Shown here: piece by piece, positions 25,797 to 33,579 of the stretch
How positions within the stretch are numbered: position 1 is the stretch's first letter
How the letters are laid out: every line of letters starts with the position of its first letter
Origin: FEN-1191 sp964528845
Lineage (GTDB): Bacteria > Pseudomonadota > Gammaproteobacteria > Steroidobacterales > Steroidobacteraceae
Assembly: GCA_964528845.1 (NCBI GenBank)
Contig: CAZGVE010000016.1
Span: 1 to 64,000 of the forward strand
Length of the DNA stretch: 64,000 nt
Direction: 5' to 3'
Notes under the pieces: model-generated
The model's input: the letters and a program-made list of their open reading frames with translations, nothing else
Database searches by the model: none
Told to the model about the DNA's origin: nothing
Program-made: the position numbers and the translations under genes

Positions 25797-26366
25797 CTAA
25801 GGCTGTGATGGCGCCTGCGGGGCGGGAACTGCCTTGTACCACCCCGCGATGCCCCCCTCCTGCTTGACCCAGTTCTCCCGGGGCATCCAGTCGCAATATA
25901 TGACTCGCCTGGCGAGGCGCTCCCTCCTGGGCTGCCAGTCACATGAACCATCGGCCTGCCCCGCGCGCTGCAGCACCCGCGTCACGATGTTGATCGCTCC
26001 GGTTCCGGCGGACCATTGCGTCTCGACCACGTCGCCGACCACCAGCGCCAGCGGCTTTGGGTTGAACAGCACCTGCGCCGCGGCCTCCGACTGCGGGCCG
26101 CAACAAAGGTACCGCACCACGACAATACTCGCATCGTGAATGTCGGCATTGCTGACTCCGGCACCATGCAGCGCCGAGTGCAGTTCATCGTTGGACACAA
26201 TCTCCTTCGCTGTCAGCACCTGGACCACCTCTCCGGCATGCAGCGATAGAGGATCGGCAAACCTTCCAGGGGATACCGTGCAGGCGGTCAATAGGGGAAG
26301 AATCGCGGCAAAGAGCAACGCGATCGGCGCAAACACGCCGGATGTCCAGCCCGTATGCCTTGGCAT
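25797..26366 (-). CDS. hypothetical lipoprotein upstream of the DUF2235 gene
   Basis: A 189-aa protein with a lipoprotein signal (hydrophobic LFAAILPLLTAC, Cys at about residue 29). The mature part has an all-beta-looking first half (AGEVVQVLTA, then ASIVVVRYLCCGP with a Cys pair) and a charged second half with ARRVIYCDWMPRENWV. I do not recognise a family. GGGAGG lies close to the ATG. It precedes the DUF2235 hydrolase gene by 39 bases and is probably co-transcribed, so it may be an envelope partner or a protective protein for it. Confidence 0.65.
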   Translation of the reverse strand: MPRHTGWTSGVFAPIALLFAAILPLLTACTVSPGRFADPLSLHAGEVVQVLTAKEIVSNDELHSALHGAGVSNADIHDASIVVVRYLCCGPQSEAAAQVLFNPKPLALVVGDVVETQWSAGTGAINIVTRVLQRAGQADGSCDWQPRRERLARRVIYCDWMPRENWVKQEGGIAGWYKAVPAPQAPSQP

Positions 26367-26466
26367 GCCTCCCTCCCGCTTTGGGCAGCGCGCAAAGCAT
26401 CAGCATCGCGGGAGAGATTGCAAGTAGTTGCGGGTACTGTCAGATGTCAACGATTGCTTGGAAGGG

Positions 26467-26727
26467 CTATTCCAGCCGTGGATCTCCCGCGGGCAACTGA
26501 TGGACATACCAGGCGACGAGCCGATGGCGGATCGCCTTCTCACCGACCTGCTCGGCTGGCATCGGTGCAATGATCTTGTCGTGCACGAGCAGACGATAGA
26601 TGTACAGCGCCTTGTCGCTTGCCGAATCGGTGGCCTCGAACTCGACTGCCTTGCGGCCTTCCGCATATTCAACACCGGCGAGCAGCGCCGCCTTGAACAA
26701 TTCCGCCTCGTGCCTGAATTTCTTCAT
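26467..26727 (-). CDS. small hypothetical cytosolic protein
   Basis: An 86-aa acidic protein with no signal peptide or membrane segment (MKKFRHEAELFKAALLAG...). No known domain is visible. Codons 30-70 look helical. It begins 4 bases after the stop of the cupin gene, so it is the second gene of a two-gene unit, which is the main reason to think it is real. Confidence 0.5.
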   Translation of the reverse strand: MKKFRHEAELFKAALLAGVEYAEGRKAVEFEATDSASDKALYIYRLLVHDKIIAPMPAEQVGEKAIRHRLVAWYVHQLPAGDPRLE

Positions 26728-26731
26728 TTGC

Positions 26732-27193
26732 TTACCTGCTCGGATAGGGTGTACCGTCGCGGTGCCGGTAGCGCGTTTCGCCGGGCTCCGCGACCATGTC
26801 GATGTCGGGATACACGCACCGATCCTGCGGGTGCGAAGTGCCGATCTCGAGCACTCTGGCGCGGCGGTCGGACCGGTTTACCAGGTGATGACCATCGGGC
26901 TCACCGCATCTGAAGCCGGCGCATTCCCCTGCGCGCAGCAGCTCCTCGCCGGCGTCCGTGACCAGGGTCAGCTCACCCTCCAGCACCAGGACGAATTCGT
27001 CCTCGTGACTGTGCCAGTGGCGCTGGCTCGACCAGCCGCCGGGTTCGATGACTGTGATATTGACGCCGAACTGCGTGAGGCCGGCGAAGCGCGCCAGCCG
27101 CTGGAACACCTGCAGACTGCAGGGAACATCGAATGGCGCGGGGTAGTTGGAACCTGATTCAACCGGAATCTTCGCAAGATCGAGTTTCTTCAT
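26732..27193 (-). CDS. single-domain cupin protein
   Basis: A 153-aa cupin. The metal-binding motif QRHWHSHEDEFVLVLEGELTLV (His, His, Glu) and the second motif GHHLVNRSD are complete, so a metal-binding barrel is likely. The segment before it, TQFGVNITVIEPGGWSS, is typical of cupins that resemble phosphomannose isomerase C-terminal domains. No signal peptide. The start ATG at 27193 is preferred because the longer frame adds an unlikely leader. It is followed closely by a small hypothetical gene. Substrate unknown. Confidence 0.8.
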   Translation of the reverse strand: MKKLDLAKIPVESGSNYPAPFDVPCSLQVFQRLARFAGLTQFGVNITVIEPGGWSSQRHWHSHEDEFVLVLEGELTLVTDAGEELLRAGECAGFRCGEPDGHHLVNRSDRRARVLEIGTSHPQDRCVYPDIDMVAEPGETRYRHRDGTPYPSR

Positions 27194-27217
27194 ATAACCC
27201 CCGACTCGCCATTGCAC

Positions 27218-27778
27218 TCAAGGAGCGCGTGCACCGATCGGCAGGACGATGCGCCCGTAGTCCGCATTGATCACCTCCGCCGCAGAAAGATAGGCGGCAA
27301 GGCAAGCGCACACGAGGCCCATATAGCCGCCGAGCGCATGCACGGCCGGTGCGCCCGACCAGTCTCCGGCGGCCAGCAGCAGGAACGTGATCCACAGGGT
27401 GAGGAAGATCAGTTGCAGCGCCGTGCTATGGCGGAACGATGCGATCCACATATAGAAGGTGAACACACCCCATACAAACAGATACCAGCCGACAAAGGGC
27501 GGCGGCGCGCCACCACCGAAAGTATGCAGGTAGGCAACGAATGAGAGCCAGAACGCGCCATAGCTCAGGAAAGCCACCGTGGCAAAGGTGTTGCCACGAA
27601 AATAGGACAGCAGGCCAGCGAGCATCTGTGCGCCGCCGCCGAAGGCCAGGCCCATTGCCAGCACCAGCGGCATGCTTTCCTTCCCAAACCAGCCAGCGTT
27701 GATCATGCTCAGCAGCCACGTCGTCGCGGCGAATCCCATCAATCCGAGCGGCGCCGGATTGGCGAACTTGTGTTCCAT
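27218..27778 (-). CDS. satP: SatP/YaaH-family acetate-succinate transporter
   Basis: A 186-aa inner-membrane protein with six predicted helices. It opens with the family signature NPAPLGLMGFAATTWLLS and has the conserved GGGAQMLAGLLSYFRGNTFA and YGAFWLSFVAY segments of the GPR1/FUN34/YaaH family, which moves acetate and succinate with protons. The start ATG at 27778 directly precedes the signature. A GNAT acetyltransferase gene lies 35 bases upstream on the same strand. Confidence 0.88.
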   Translation of the reverse strand: MEHKFANPAPLGLMGFAATTWLLSMINAGWFGKESMPLVLAMGLAFGGGAQMLAGLLSYFRGNTFATVAFLSYGAFWLSFVAYLHTFGGGAPPPFVGWYLFVWGVFTFYMWIASFRHSTALQLIFLTLWITFLLLAAGDWSGAPAVHALGGYMGLVCACLAAYLSAAEVINADYGRIVLPIGARAP

Positions 27779-27813
27779 TGTCGTCCCCCCAGTCATTGCG
27801 CCTTGGGAGCGCT

Positions 27814-28272
27814 TTATAGATCCAGATGAAGAAACTGATTGAAGGCGCTCGGCCGATAGTCGGCGAATGCCGCTCCGTCGACGAAGCCGCGTCGGCGATA
27901 CAGTGCGAGCGCGGGTTCGAAATAGGGGCCGGACCCGGTTTCCAGGCTGAGCCGCCGTATCCCGCGTGCCCGTGCGACGCTGATGATGTGCTCCAGGAGC
28001 AAAGTGCCGACACCGCGGCGCACGAAGTCCGGATGGGTGCGCATCGATTTCAATTCCCCGACCCTCGCCTCGAGCGCCTTCAGCGCACCGATTCCGGCGA
28101 TGCTCGGACCGTGCCAGGCCGTCCATACCGTGACGTCAGGGGATGTCAGCCCCGCCAGGTCCAGCGCATAGTTCGTACCCGGCGGCGAGTTCGCTTGCAT
28201 GCCTGCCAGATGCAGCCGGAGCAGGTCGCGCGTCGCCGTTCCAGATAGGTCGTCCTGGCGCAGGTCCCACAT
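27814..28272 (-). CDS. GNAT-family N-acetyltransferase
   Basis: A 152-aa acetyltransferase. The acetyl-CoA site is RTHPDFVRRGVGTLLLEHII (R-x-x-G-V-G), followed by ARGIRRLSLETGSGPYFEPA and the C-terminal YRRRGFVDGAAFADY, as in the YsnE/PhnO-like subgroup. The acceptor substrate is unknown. It lies just upstream of the acetate transporter gene; whether they are functionally linked through acetyl-CoA metabolism is speculation. Confidence 0.85.
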   Translation of the reverse strand: MWDLRQDDLSGTATRDLLRLHLAGMQANSPPGTNYALDLAGLTSPDVTVWTAWHGPSIAGIGALKALEARVGELKSMRTHPDFVRRGVGTLLLEHIISVARARGIRRLSLETGSGPYFEPALALYRRRGFVDGAAFADYRPSAFNQFLHLDL

Positions 28273-28374
28273 GATCGATCCGTCGCGCAGCAGGTAGCTG
28301 CCTCGGGCACGACTATATCCGTCCCCAACGGATGCAGTACAGCCTTAGCCTGGGGACTGCCCCAGGCTCAGGGT

Positions 28375-28830
28375 TCAGGCGATTCCAAGCTGCTGCGCCT
28401 GCAGGGCGGAGTCCCAGAAGACGAATTCTTCAATAAGCAGGTCGCCGTCCCACTTGGCGCTCGTGGTGAAGTCGAGATCGAATGACTTTCCGGTCGGCGC
28501 GATCACCTTGCCGCCTGGCAGAACCATTTTCCCGGTGAAGGTGCCTCGGGTGCGGGTGATCACGGTGACCCAATCGCCGCTTCCGAACTGAATCGGGTAG
28601 GGGTCGTTGTTGACGTGGCAGTCCGGGAAGGTCCCGATCATCGCCTTCATCGCCGCAGCGTGGCCAGACTGACCACGGATAGGCTCAGGCCCTCCCATGT
28701 GCGAGACCATATCTGGGTGATGGACCGCCTTCATCCCCGCGAAATCGCGGGCGTTGAACGCGTCGTCCCCCCTCTTCATGAGCGCGAGGAGGTGTGCCGT
28801 GCGGCTGCTGTTGTTGATCGAAGCATCCAT
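28375..28830 (-). CDS. SnoaL-like ester cyclase/NTF2-fold protein
   Basis: A 151-aa protein with the SnoaL polyketide-cyclase-like NTF2 fold: NARDFAGMKAVHHPDMVSHM, MKAMIGTFPDCHVNNDPYPI and GDWVTVITRTRGTFTGKMV. Such small proteins are often annotated as ester cyclases, but most have no proven reaction. I prefer the ATG at 28830 because it matches the family start; a longer frame from 28857 has a Pro/Gly-rich leader. No signal peptide. Confidence 0.75.
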   Translation of the reverse strand: MDASINNSSRTAHLLALMKRGDDAFNARDFAGMKAVHHPDMVSHMGGPEPIRGQSGHAAAMKAMIGTFPDCHVNNDPYPIQFGSGDWVTVITRTRGTFTGKMVLPGGKVIAPTGKSFDLDFTTSAKWDGDLLIEEFVFWDSALQAQQLGIA

Positions 28831-28886
28831 GAGCGATCCTCCGGGCGCCTTGTCCACCTAGTGGCCGGCGCCGCACCTAACCACCG

Positions 28887-29168
28887 TTATCGCCCGTGCT
28901 GCTCGCGCCAATCGCGATCGCTGTGATGCCTCTGCCAGTCGCGATTGTTGTGGTTCCTCTGCCATTCGTTGTCGCCCCAGCGCCCGCCGCCGTAGTACAC
29001 CACTGGCGGCGGAGCGTAATAGCGGCTCGGGGCATAGACCACAGGTGGCGGAGGCACCAGGAATCCGAACGGGTTGATGTCCACATGGACCCGCGCGTCG
29101 GCATGCGCGGGCAAGGCCGCGGCCACGCCAAGTGCGACTATACCAAGGCTAGCAATCAGTCTCTTCAT
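28887..29168 (-). CDS. small exported Tyr/Pro/His-rich protein
   Basis: A 93-aa protein: signal peptide (MKRLIASLGIVALGVAAALP), then a Pro/Tyr-rich stretch (FLVPPPPVVYAPSRYYAPPP) and a polar tail full of Asn, Arg, His and Trp (RDWQRHHSDRDW). Similar low-complexity periplasmic proteins are common in proteobacteria, function unknown. GAGGA at 29175-29179 sits 6 bases before the ATG at 29168, which therefore is a better start than the ATG two codons upstream. Confidence 0.65.
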   Translation of the reverse strand: MKRLIASLGIVALGVAAALPAHADARVHVDINPFGFLVPPPPVVYAPSRYYAPPPVVYYGGGRWGDNEWQRNHNNRDWQRHHSDRDWREQHGR

Positions 29169-29232
29169 GGTCATTCCTCACAATCCAACAGCGCGATGAG
29201 TGCTGCAGGACATCATGGATAGCGGGTGAACC

Positions 29233-29685
29233 TCAATTCTTCGCGACTTTTCGTCCTTCATGCATCCGATGGCCGAACTGCTCGTCAGCCTGCTTTCTCT
29301 GTTCAACCGACATCGAGGAATACAGACCGGAGAATGCCTTGGCCAGCTTCCTGACACCGTCGGCATGAGCCTGGGCAACGTCCGCGTAGGAATTCAGATT
29401 GTCGATCGCCGTGGCGCCCTCAGCAGTGGACTCACGCTTGTCCATCACCTCGTCCAGCTCCCGAGCATTGTCGCGCATCGTCTGAGCGACGACGTCCCAT
29501 TGGGATTCCTCGGCGGCAGTGATCTTCAGTTGGGCGTGCAGTTCCTTGATATGGTTATCGACCCGCATATCATGCTTGGCATCGGCATGCGCTTCGGCGG
29601 CGTCGGCCGACGATTCCGGCATGCCTGCCGCATAGGCGGTTCCGAGTATCAGGGTCGATGCGAGTACGGCGACTATTTTTCTCAT
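29233..29685 (-). CDS. Spy/CpxP-like periplasmic LTxxQ protein
   Basis: A 150-aa exported, mostly helical protein. After the signal peptide (MRKIVAVLASTLILGTAYA) come long charged helices with LHAQLKITAAEESQWDVVAQ and a second element YSSMSVEQRKQADEQFGH, equivalent to the paired LTxxQ motifs of Spy, CpxP and related envelope-stress chaperones. GGAGAG before the ATG supports this start. It is likely to respond to envelope stress, though no regulator is adjacent. Confidence 0.75.
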   Translation of the reverse strand: MRKIVAVLASTLILGTAYAAGMPESSADAAEAHADAKHDMRVDNHIKELHAQLKITAAEESQWDVVAQTMRDNARELDEVMDKRESTAEGATAIDNLNSYADVAQAHADGVRKLAKAFSGLYSSMSVEQRKQADEQFGHRMHEGRKVAKN

Positions 29686-29796
29686 GAGGCTCTCCGGTGA
29701 GTTAGGTTGCTTAGCCTCCAGTCGAACAGAACCTGCACCGCAGGTCAGTGCGTCACCGAACACAACTGCGGCGCGATTCACGAGCCATCGACGATC

Positions 29797-30597
29797 TCAA
29801 CGGTTTGCGAGTGGTTTGCGGAACTTGAACACCGTCTGATCGGTGTGTCCTCGGATGGCGGGTGAGAACACAGTCTGGGTGTGATCATCGCCGGAATTCG
29901 CCAACAGGTCGCTCTGCGAGACGAGCTCGAATCCGGCAGCCATGACTTCCTGTCTGATCAGCGCCGGATCGATCCGATGCAGCGCCTTGGTATCGCGCCT
30001 GCCCGATCCGGGTGCGGCGTTATGGTCGACCACGAAATAGATACCGCCGGGCTTCAATGCCCTGAAGATGCGCGCGTTCAGGCTGGCGGTATCGATATCG
30101 TTCAGGCCAAGGTCGTGATAGTAGAGAACATCGAACACCACGTCGACGTTCTGTGGCAATGCCACCACGTTGTAATCGATAAGCTGGTACCTCGCATTCG
30201 GATGCGCGGCCGCGAATGCGCGACTCGCGTCTCCGAAGCGCTTCTCGGTGTAGGGCAGGTCAAACATGTAGACCGTGCCTCGTGGCCCGGCGATGTCGGA
30301 CAGCAGCGTCGTAAAATACTGACCGAAGGATGCGAATTCGATCACCCGGTCTCCTGGCCTGACCCCTGACAGGCTCAGCAGTTCGGCGGGCTTGCGGTTG
30401 GCGTCCCGCGCCATCTGCTCGGCGCTGCGCTCCGGAGACTCGATCGCGTGCTGCACATAGGCCGGCGTCCCCGCCGGTACGATATAGGCTGGCGGCGCAG
30501 CGCCGCTCGAGGCGGCGTCCGCGCTTGCCATCGCCGGCGCCACGGACAGCGCCAACGCCAACGCGACGCCGGAAAATTGCGCGCGCACGGTGTTCAT
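29797..30597 (-). CDS. exported class I methyltransferase-like protein
   Basis: A 266-aa protein with a signal peptide (ending MASADAASSG) and a Rossmann methyltransferase fold of the COG4798 type. Motif I is VIEFASFGQYFTTLLSDIAG, in which the usual Gly-rich loop is weak; later come FDLPYTEKRF, VDVVFDVLYYHDLGLND and RIFRALKPGGIYFVVDH, which is a normal motif III region. S-adenosylmethionine is not known to be available in the periplasm, so either the leader is a membrane anchor or activity has been lost or changed. Divergent from the cyclophilin gene. Confidence 0.72.
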   Translation of the reverse strand: MNTVRAQFSGVALALALSVAPAMASADAASSGAAPPAYIVPAGTPAYVQHAIESPERSAEQMARDANRKPAELLSLSGVRPGDRVIEFASFGQYFTTLLSDIAGPRGTVYMFDLPYTEKRFGDASRAFAAAHPNARYQLIDYNVVALPQNVDVVFDVLYYHDLGLNDIDTASLNARIFRALKPGGIYFVVDHNAAPGSGRRDTKALHRIDPALIRQEVMAAGFELVSQSDLLANSGDDHTQTVFSPAIRGHTDQTVFKFRKPLANR

Positions 30598-30673
30598 CGG
30601 TGCCTCCCTTTGTTATTTTCTCGACGGGGACATTGTCCCAGACTACGCACTTGTTCGAAATGGAAGCACTCGT

Positions 30674-31372
30674 ATGACACATCGGCGCGTACCTGCACGC
30701 TTAGGGTGGCTGATGGCCTGTGCAGGCCTATGGCTCGGCACCGCCGTGGCCCAGGACTCTACCGCGACGCCGGCCGGCAACCCTGCCGCATCAACGAATG
30801 CCGTGCCCGCGGATGCCGCGCCAGCGGATGCCGCACCCGCGGCGCCCGCCACGGTCAAGGTCGTACTCAAGACCTCGCTGGGCGACATCCTGGTCGCGGT
30901 GGAGACGGAACGTGCGCCGATCACGGCTGCCAACTTCCTGCGCTACGTCGACCAGAAGCGCCTCGACGGGAGCGAGTTCTACCGCGCGATGGCGGTGACT
31001 GATGACGGTCAGTATGGCCTGATCCAGGGCGGCCCGCGGGGCAATCCGAAGCGTGTGTTCAAGCCGATCGCTCACGAACCGACTTCAGCCACCGGGCTGA
31101 GTCACGTGAACGGCGCGATATCCATGGCGCGTGCCGACCCTGGCACCGCAACGGCCGATTTCTTCATCGTGGTCGGCGACCTGCCGGCCCTGGACGCGCA
31201 GCCGAATGGCGGTGATCCGGGATATGCCGTCTTCGGTCACGTGCTCGAAGGCATGGACGTGGTACACGACATTCTGGGGCAGCCGCGCTCGCCGACCGCA
31301 GGCGAAGGAGTCCTGCTCGGCCAGATGCTGGAGCCGCCGGTGAAGATCCTGTCGGTGCGCCGTGCGCCGTAG
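30674..31372 (+). CDS. periplasmic cyclophilin-type peptidyl-prolyl isomerase
   Basis: A 232-aa cyclophilin with a signal peptide (MACAGLWLGTAVAQ) and an Ala/Pro-rich linker. The catalytic domain starts VKVVLKTSLGDILVAVE and includes APITAANFLRYVD, GLSHVNGAISMARADPGTATADFFIVVGD and YAVFGHVLEGMDVV, in the order of bacterial PpiA-like enzymes. It would help fold exported proteins. The ATG at 30674 follows GGAAG and begins the signal; an earlier in-frame start at 30590 overlaps the divergent gene's start. Confidence 0.87.
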   Translation: MTHRRVPARLGWLMACAGLWLGTAVAQDSTATPAGNPAASTNAVPADAAPADAAPAAPATVKVVLKTSLGDILVAVETERAPITAANFLRYVDQKRLDGSEFYRAMAVTDDGQYGLIQGGPRGNPKRVFKPIAHEPTSATGLSHVNGAISMARADPGTATADFFIVVGDLPALDAQPNGGDPGYAVFGHVLEGMDVVHDILGQPRSPTAGEGVLLGQMLEPPVKILSVRRAP

Positions 31373-31402
31373 AGGCTGAAAGGATGCTCGGGCTGGCTTG
31401 AT

Positions 31403-32587
31403 TCAGGCCAGCAGCGCCGCCGGAGCTTCGATGGCCTCCCGGAATGCGGCCAGCAGTCGCGCGCCGAGCGCACCATCGATGACCCGGTGGTCGCACGACA
31501 GCGTGACACGCATGCGGCTCTCGAATTGCACGCCACCTGCAGCGGTCTCGGACGCGACCCGCGACACCGCTCCGACCGCGAGGATCGCTGCCTGCGGCGG
31601 ATTGATGATCGCCGAGAACTCGGACACACCATACATGCCGAGGTTCGACACCGAGATCGATCCGCCGTGGTATTCCGCAGGCAGCAGGTGCCGTGCGCGG
31701 GCGCGCTGCGCGAGCTCGCGGATCTCGCTCGAGAGCGCAGCCAGCGACTTGGCTTCGACGTGTCGCACGATCGGAGTGATCAATCCGCCATCGATCGCGA
31801 CCGCGACTCCGATATCGGCCTGGTGAAAACGCAGCATACGATCCTCTGCCCAGACCGTATTGGCCTCCGGCACACGCATCAGCGCCACGCCGAGCGCCTT
31901 GACCACGAAATCATTGAGCGAGAGCCGCGATGCCGGTGCGGCCGCCGCTGCTGCAGGCGGCGCAGCGTTCAGGGAGGCGCGCAACGCCTGCAGCGCATCC
32001 ACGCCGACATCGACGGACAGGTGGAACTGGGGAATGGTCTGCGTCGCCGCGAGCAGGCGCTGCGCGATCTGGCGGCGCATCCCAGCCAGCGGGATCACGT
32101 CGTGCGGGGTGTGCGCGTAGGGGCCGGCCGCGAGGGCCTCAACGTCGCGGCCGACGATCCGGCCCCGGGGTCCGGTTCCGGACAGCTGCGCGACGTTGAT
32201 CTGCGCCTGCGCCGCCAGGCGCCGCGCCCACGGCGTGATCTCGGTGCCATCCGCCAGCCTGCCGGGACCGAACTGACTCGCCGCAGTGCGCCGCTGCGGG
32301 AGGGGCACGGCCGGCGCGACCGCGACCGCGACCGTGGGCTCCGACGCCTGCGCGTTCCGCTCCTGGATCACGGCGATGACGGTGCCCACTGCGACGGCCT
32401 CGCCGGCGGGCACTCGGATCGCGGCCAGCACCCCTGCTACGGTCGCGGGAATCTCCATCGAGGTCTTCTCGGTCTCGATCTCGCACAGCACGTCCCCGGG
32501 TTCCACCGGATCACCAACGGCGCGGGTCCAGGAAAGCAGCGTTCCCTCGGTCACGGTCTCGCCGAGCTGGGGCATCAGGACGTCCAT
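31403..32587 (-). CDS. dihydrolipoamide acyltransferase (E2) of a 2-oxoacid dehydrogenase complex
   Basis: A 394-aa E2. It has one lipoyl domain (residues 1-76; lipoyl Lys in EIETEKTSMEI), a peripheral subunit-binding domain (around 115-150; ITPWARRLAAQAQINVAQL) and a catalytic domain ending with the active-site DHRVIDGALGARLL. It transfers an acyl group from the E1 enzyme to CoA. With E1beta and E1alpha upstream it forms an operon; no E3 gene is present, so a shared dihydrolipoamide dehydrogenase is expected. Size and the single lipoyl domain point to acetoin, branched-chain or pyruvate complexes of the alpha2beta2 type; the substrate is undecided. Confidence 0.88.
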   Translation of the reverse strand: MDVLMPQLGETVTEGTLLSWTRAVGDPVEPGDVLCEIETEKTSMEIPATVAGVLAAIRVPAGEAVAVGTVIAVIQERNAQASEPTVAVAVAPAVPLPQRRTAASQFGPGRLADGTEITPWARRLAAQAQINVAQLSGTGPRGRIVGRDVEALAAGPYAHTPHDVIPLAGMRRQIAQRLLAATQTIPQFHLSVDVGVDALQALRASLNAAPPAAAAAAPASRLSLNDFVVKALGVALMRVPEANTVWAEDRMLRFHQADIGVAVAIDGGLITPIVRHVEAKSLAALSSEIRELAQRARARHLLPAEYHGGSISVSNLGMYGVSEFSAIINPPQAAILAVGAVSRVASETAAGGVQFESRMRVTLSCDHRVIDGALGARLLAAFREAIEAPAALLA

Positions 32588-32598
32588 CGCGATGCCTG

Positions 32599-33579
32599 TC
32601 AGGCGGCCATCGCCCGCCGCACGGTCTCGACGATGCGCTCGCTGCTCGGGATCGCGAGATCTTCGAGCACATCAGCCGCTGGCAGAGGAATGTGCGGCGT
32701 CGTGATGCGCACCGGCGGACCGTCCAGGTCGTAAAAGCTCTCGTCCGCGACGATCGAGACGATCTCGGCCCCCCACCCGCACAGGCGGGGATTCTCCTCG
32801 ACGGTGAACAGCCTGTGGGTGCGCGCGACCGAACCGAGGATCGTCTGCGTATCGAGCGGCACGAGCGAGCGCAGATCGATGACCTCGCAGTCCAGCCCGT
32901 GCTCGCGCTGCAGCCGCTCGGCCGCCGCGAGTGCGCGCGGCACCATCAGCGCCAGCGCCAGGATCGTGGCGTCGCGACCAGGCCGCAGGATCTTCGCGGT
33001 GCCGAGCCGATCGAGCAGCTCGCCGTCCGGCACTTCGCCGCGACTGGCGTAGAGCGATTTGTGTTCGAGGAAGATCACCGGATCCGGATCGCGCACTGCG
33101 GCGGCCATCAGGCCGACGACATCCACCGGAGTCGACGGCGCGACGACCTTGAGTCCCGGGATCATCATGCACCAGTTCTCGACGCTCTGGCTGTGCTGCG
33201 CACCGAATCGTGCCGCACCGCCGTTGCCGAGGCGCACCACCAGCGGCACCTTGACCTGGCCATTGGTCATGTAGCGGCTCTTCGGGAATTCATTGGCGAA
33301 ATAGTCCCAGCACACGGCCGCGAAGTCCGCGAACATGATCTCCGCGATCGGCTTCAGGCCGGTCATCGCGGCGCCCATCGCGGCACCGAGGATCGCCTGC
33401 TCCGAGATCGGCGTATCGCGCACGCGCAGCGGTCCGAACTGCTCGTACAGACCGACCGTTGCCTTGAACACGCCGCCAGCCTTCGCGACGTCCTCGCCGA
33501 GGAACACCACGTCCGGATCACGCGCCATCTCCTGAGCGATGCCGCGCGCGACCGCATCGCGATAGCTCAATTCCGCCAT
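32599..33579 (-). CDS. 2-oxoacid dehydrogenase E1 component, beta subunit
   Basis: A 326-aa transketolase-like subunit: ELSYRDAVARGIAQEMARDP, VVFLGEDVAKAGGVFKAT, RVRDTPISEQAILGAAMGAA and the C-terminal domain with VEENPRLCGWGAEI. It pairs with the alpha subunit to bind thiamine diphosphate and decarboxylate a 2-oxo acid. Start is the ATG at 33579, 13 bases inside the end of the E1alpha gene, so the two are coupled. The E2 gene starts 11 bases after its stop codon. Confidence 0.9.
   Translation of the reverse strand: MAELSYRDAVARGIAQEMARDPDVVFLGEDVAKAGGVFKATVGLYEQFGPLRVRDTPISEQAILGAAMGAAMTGLKPIAEIMFADFAAVCWDYFANEFPKSRYMTNGQVKVPLVVRLGNGGAARFGAQHSQSVENWCMMIPGLKVVAPSTPVDVVGLMAAAVRDPDPVIFLEHKSLYASRGEVPDGELLDRLGTAKILRPGRDATILALALMVPRALAAAERLQREHGLDCEVIDLRSLVPLDTQTILGSVARTHRLFTVEENPRLCGWGAEIVSIVADESFYDLDGPPVRITTPHIPLPAADVLEDLAIPSSERIVETVRRAMAA

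Noticed and set aside
31392..31412. GCTGGC/GCCAGC hairpin at the end of the E2 gene as a terminator
   Set aside because: It spans the E2 stop codon, and no U tract follows on either strand.
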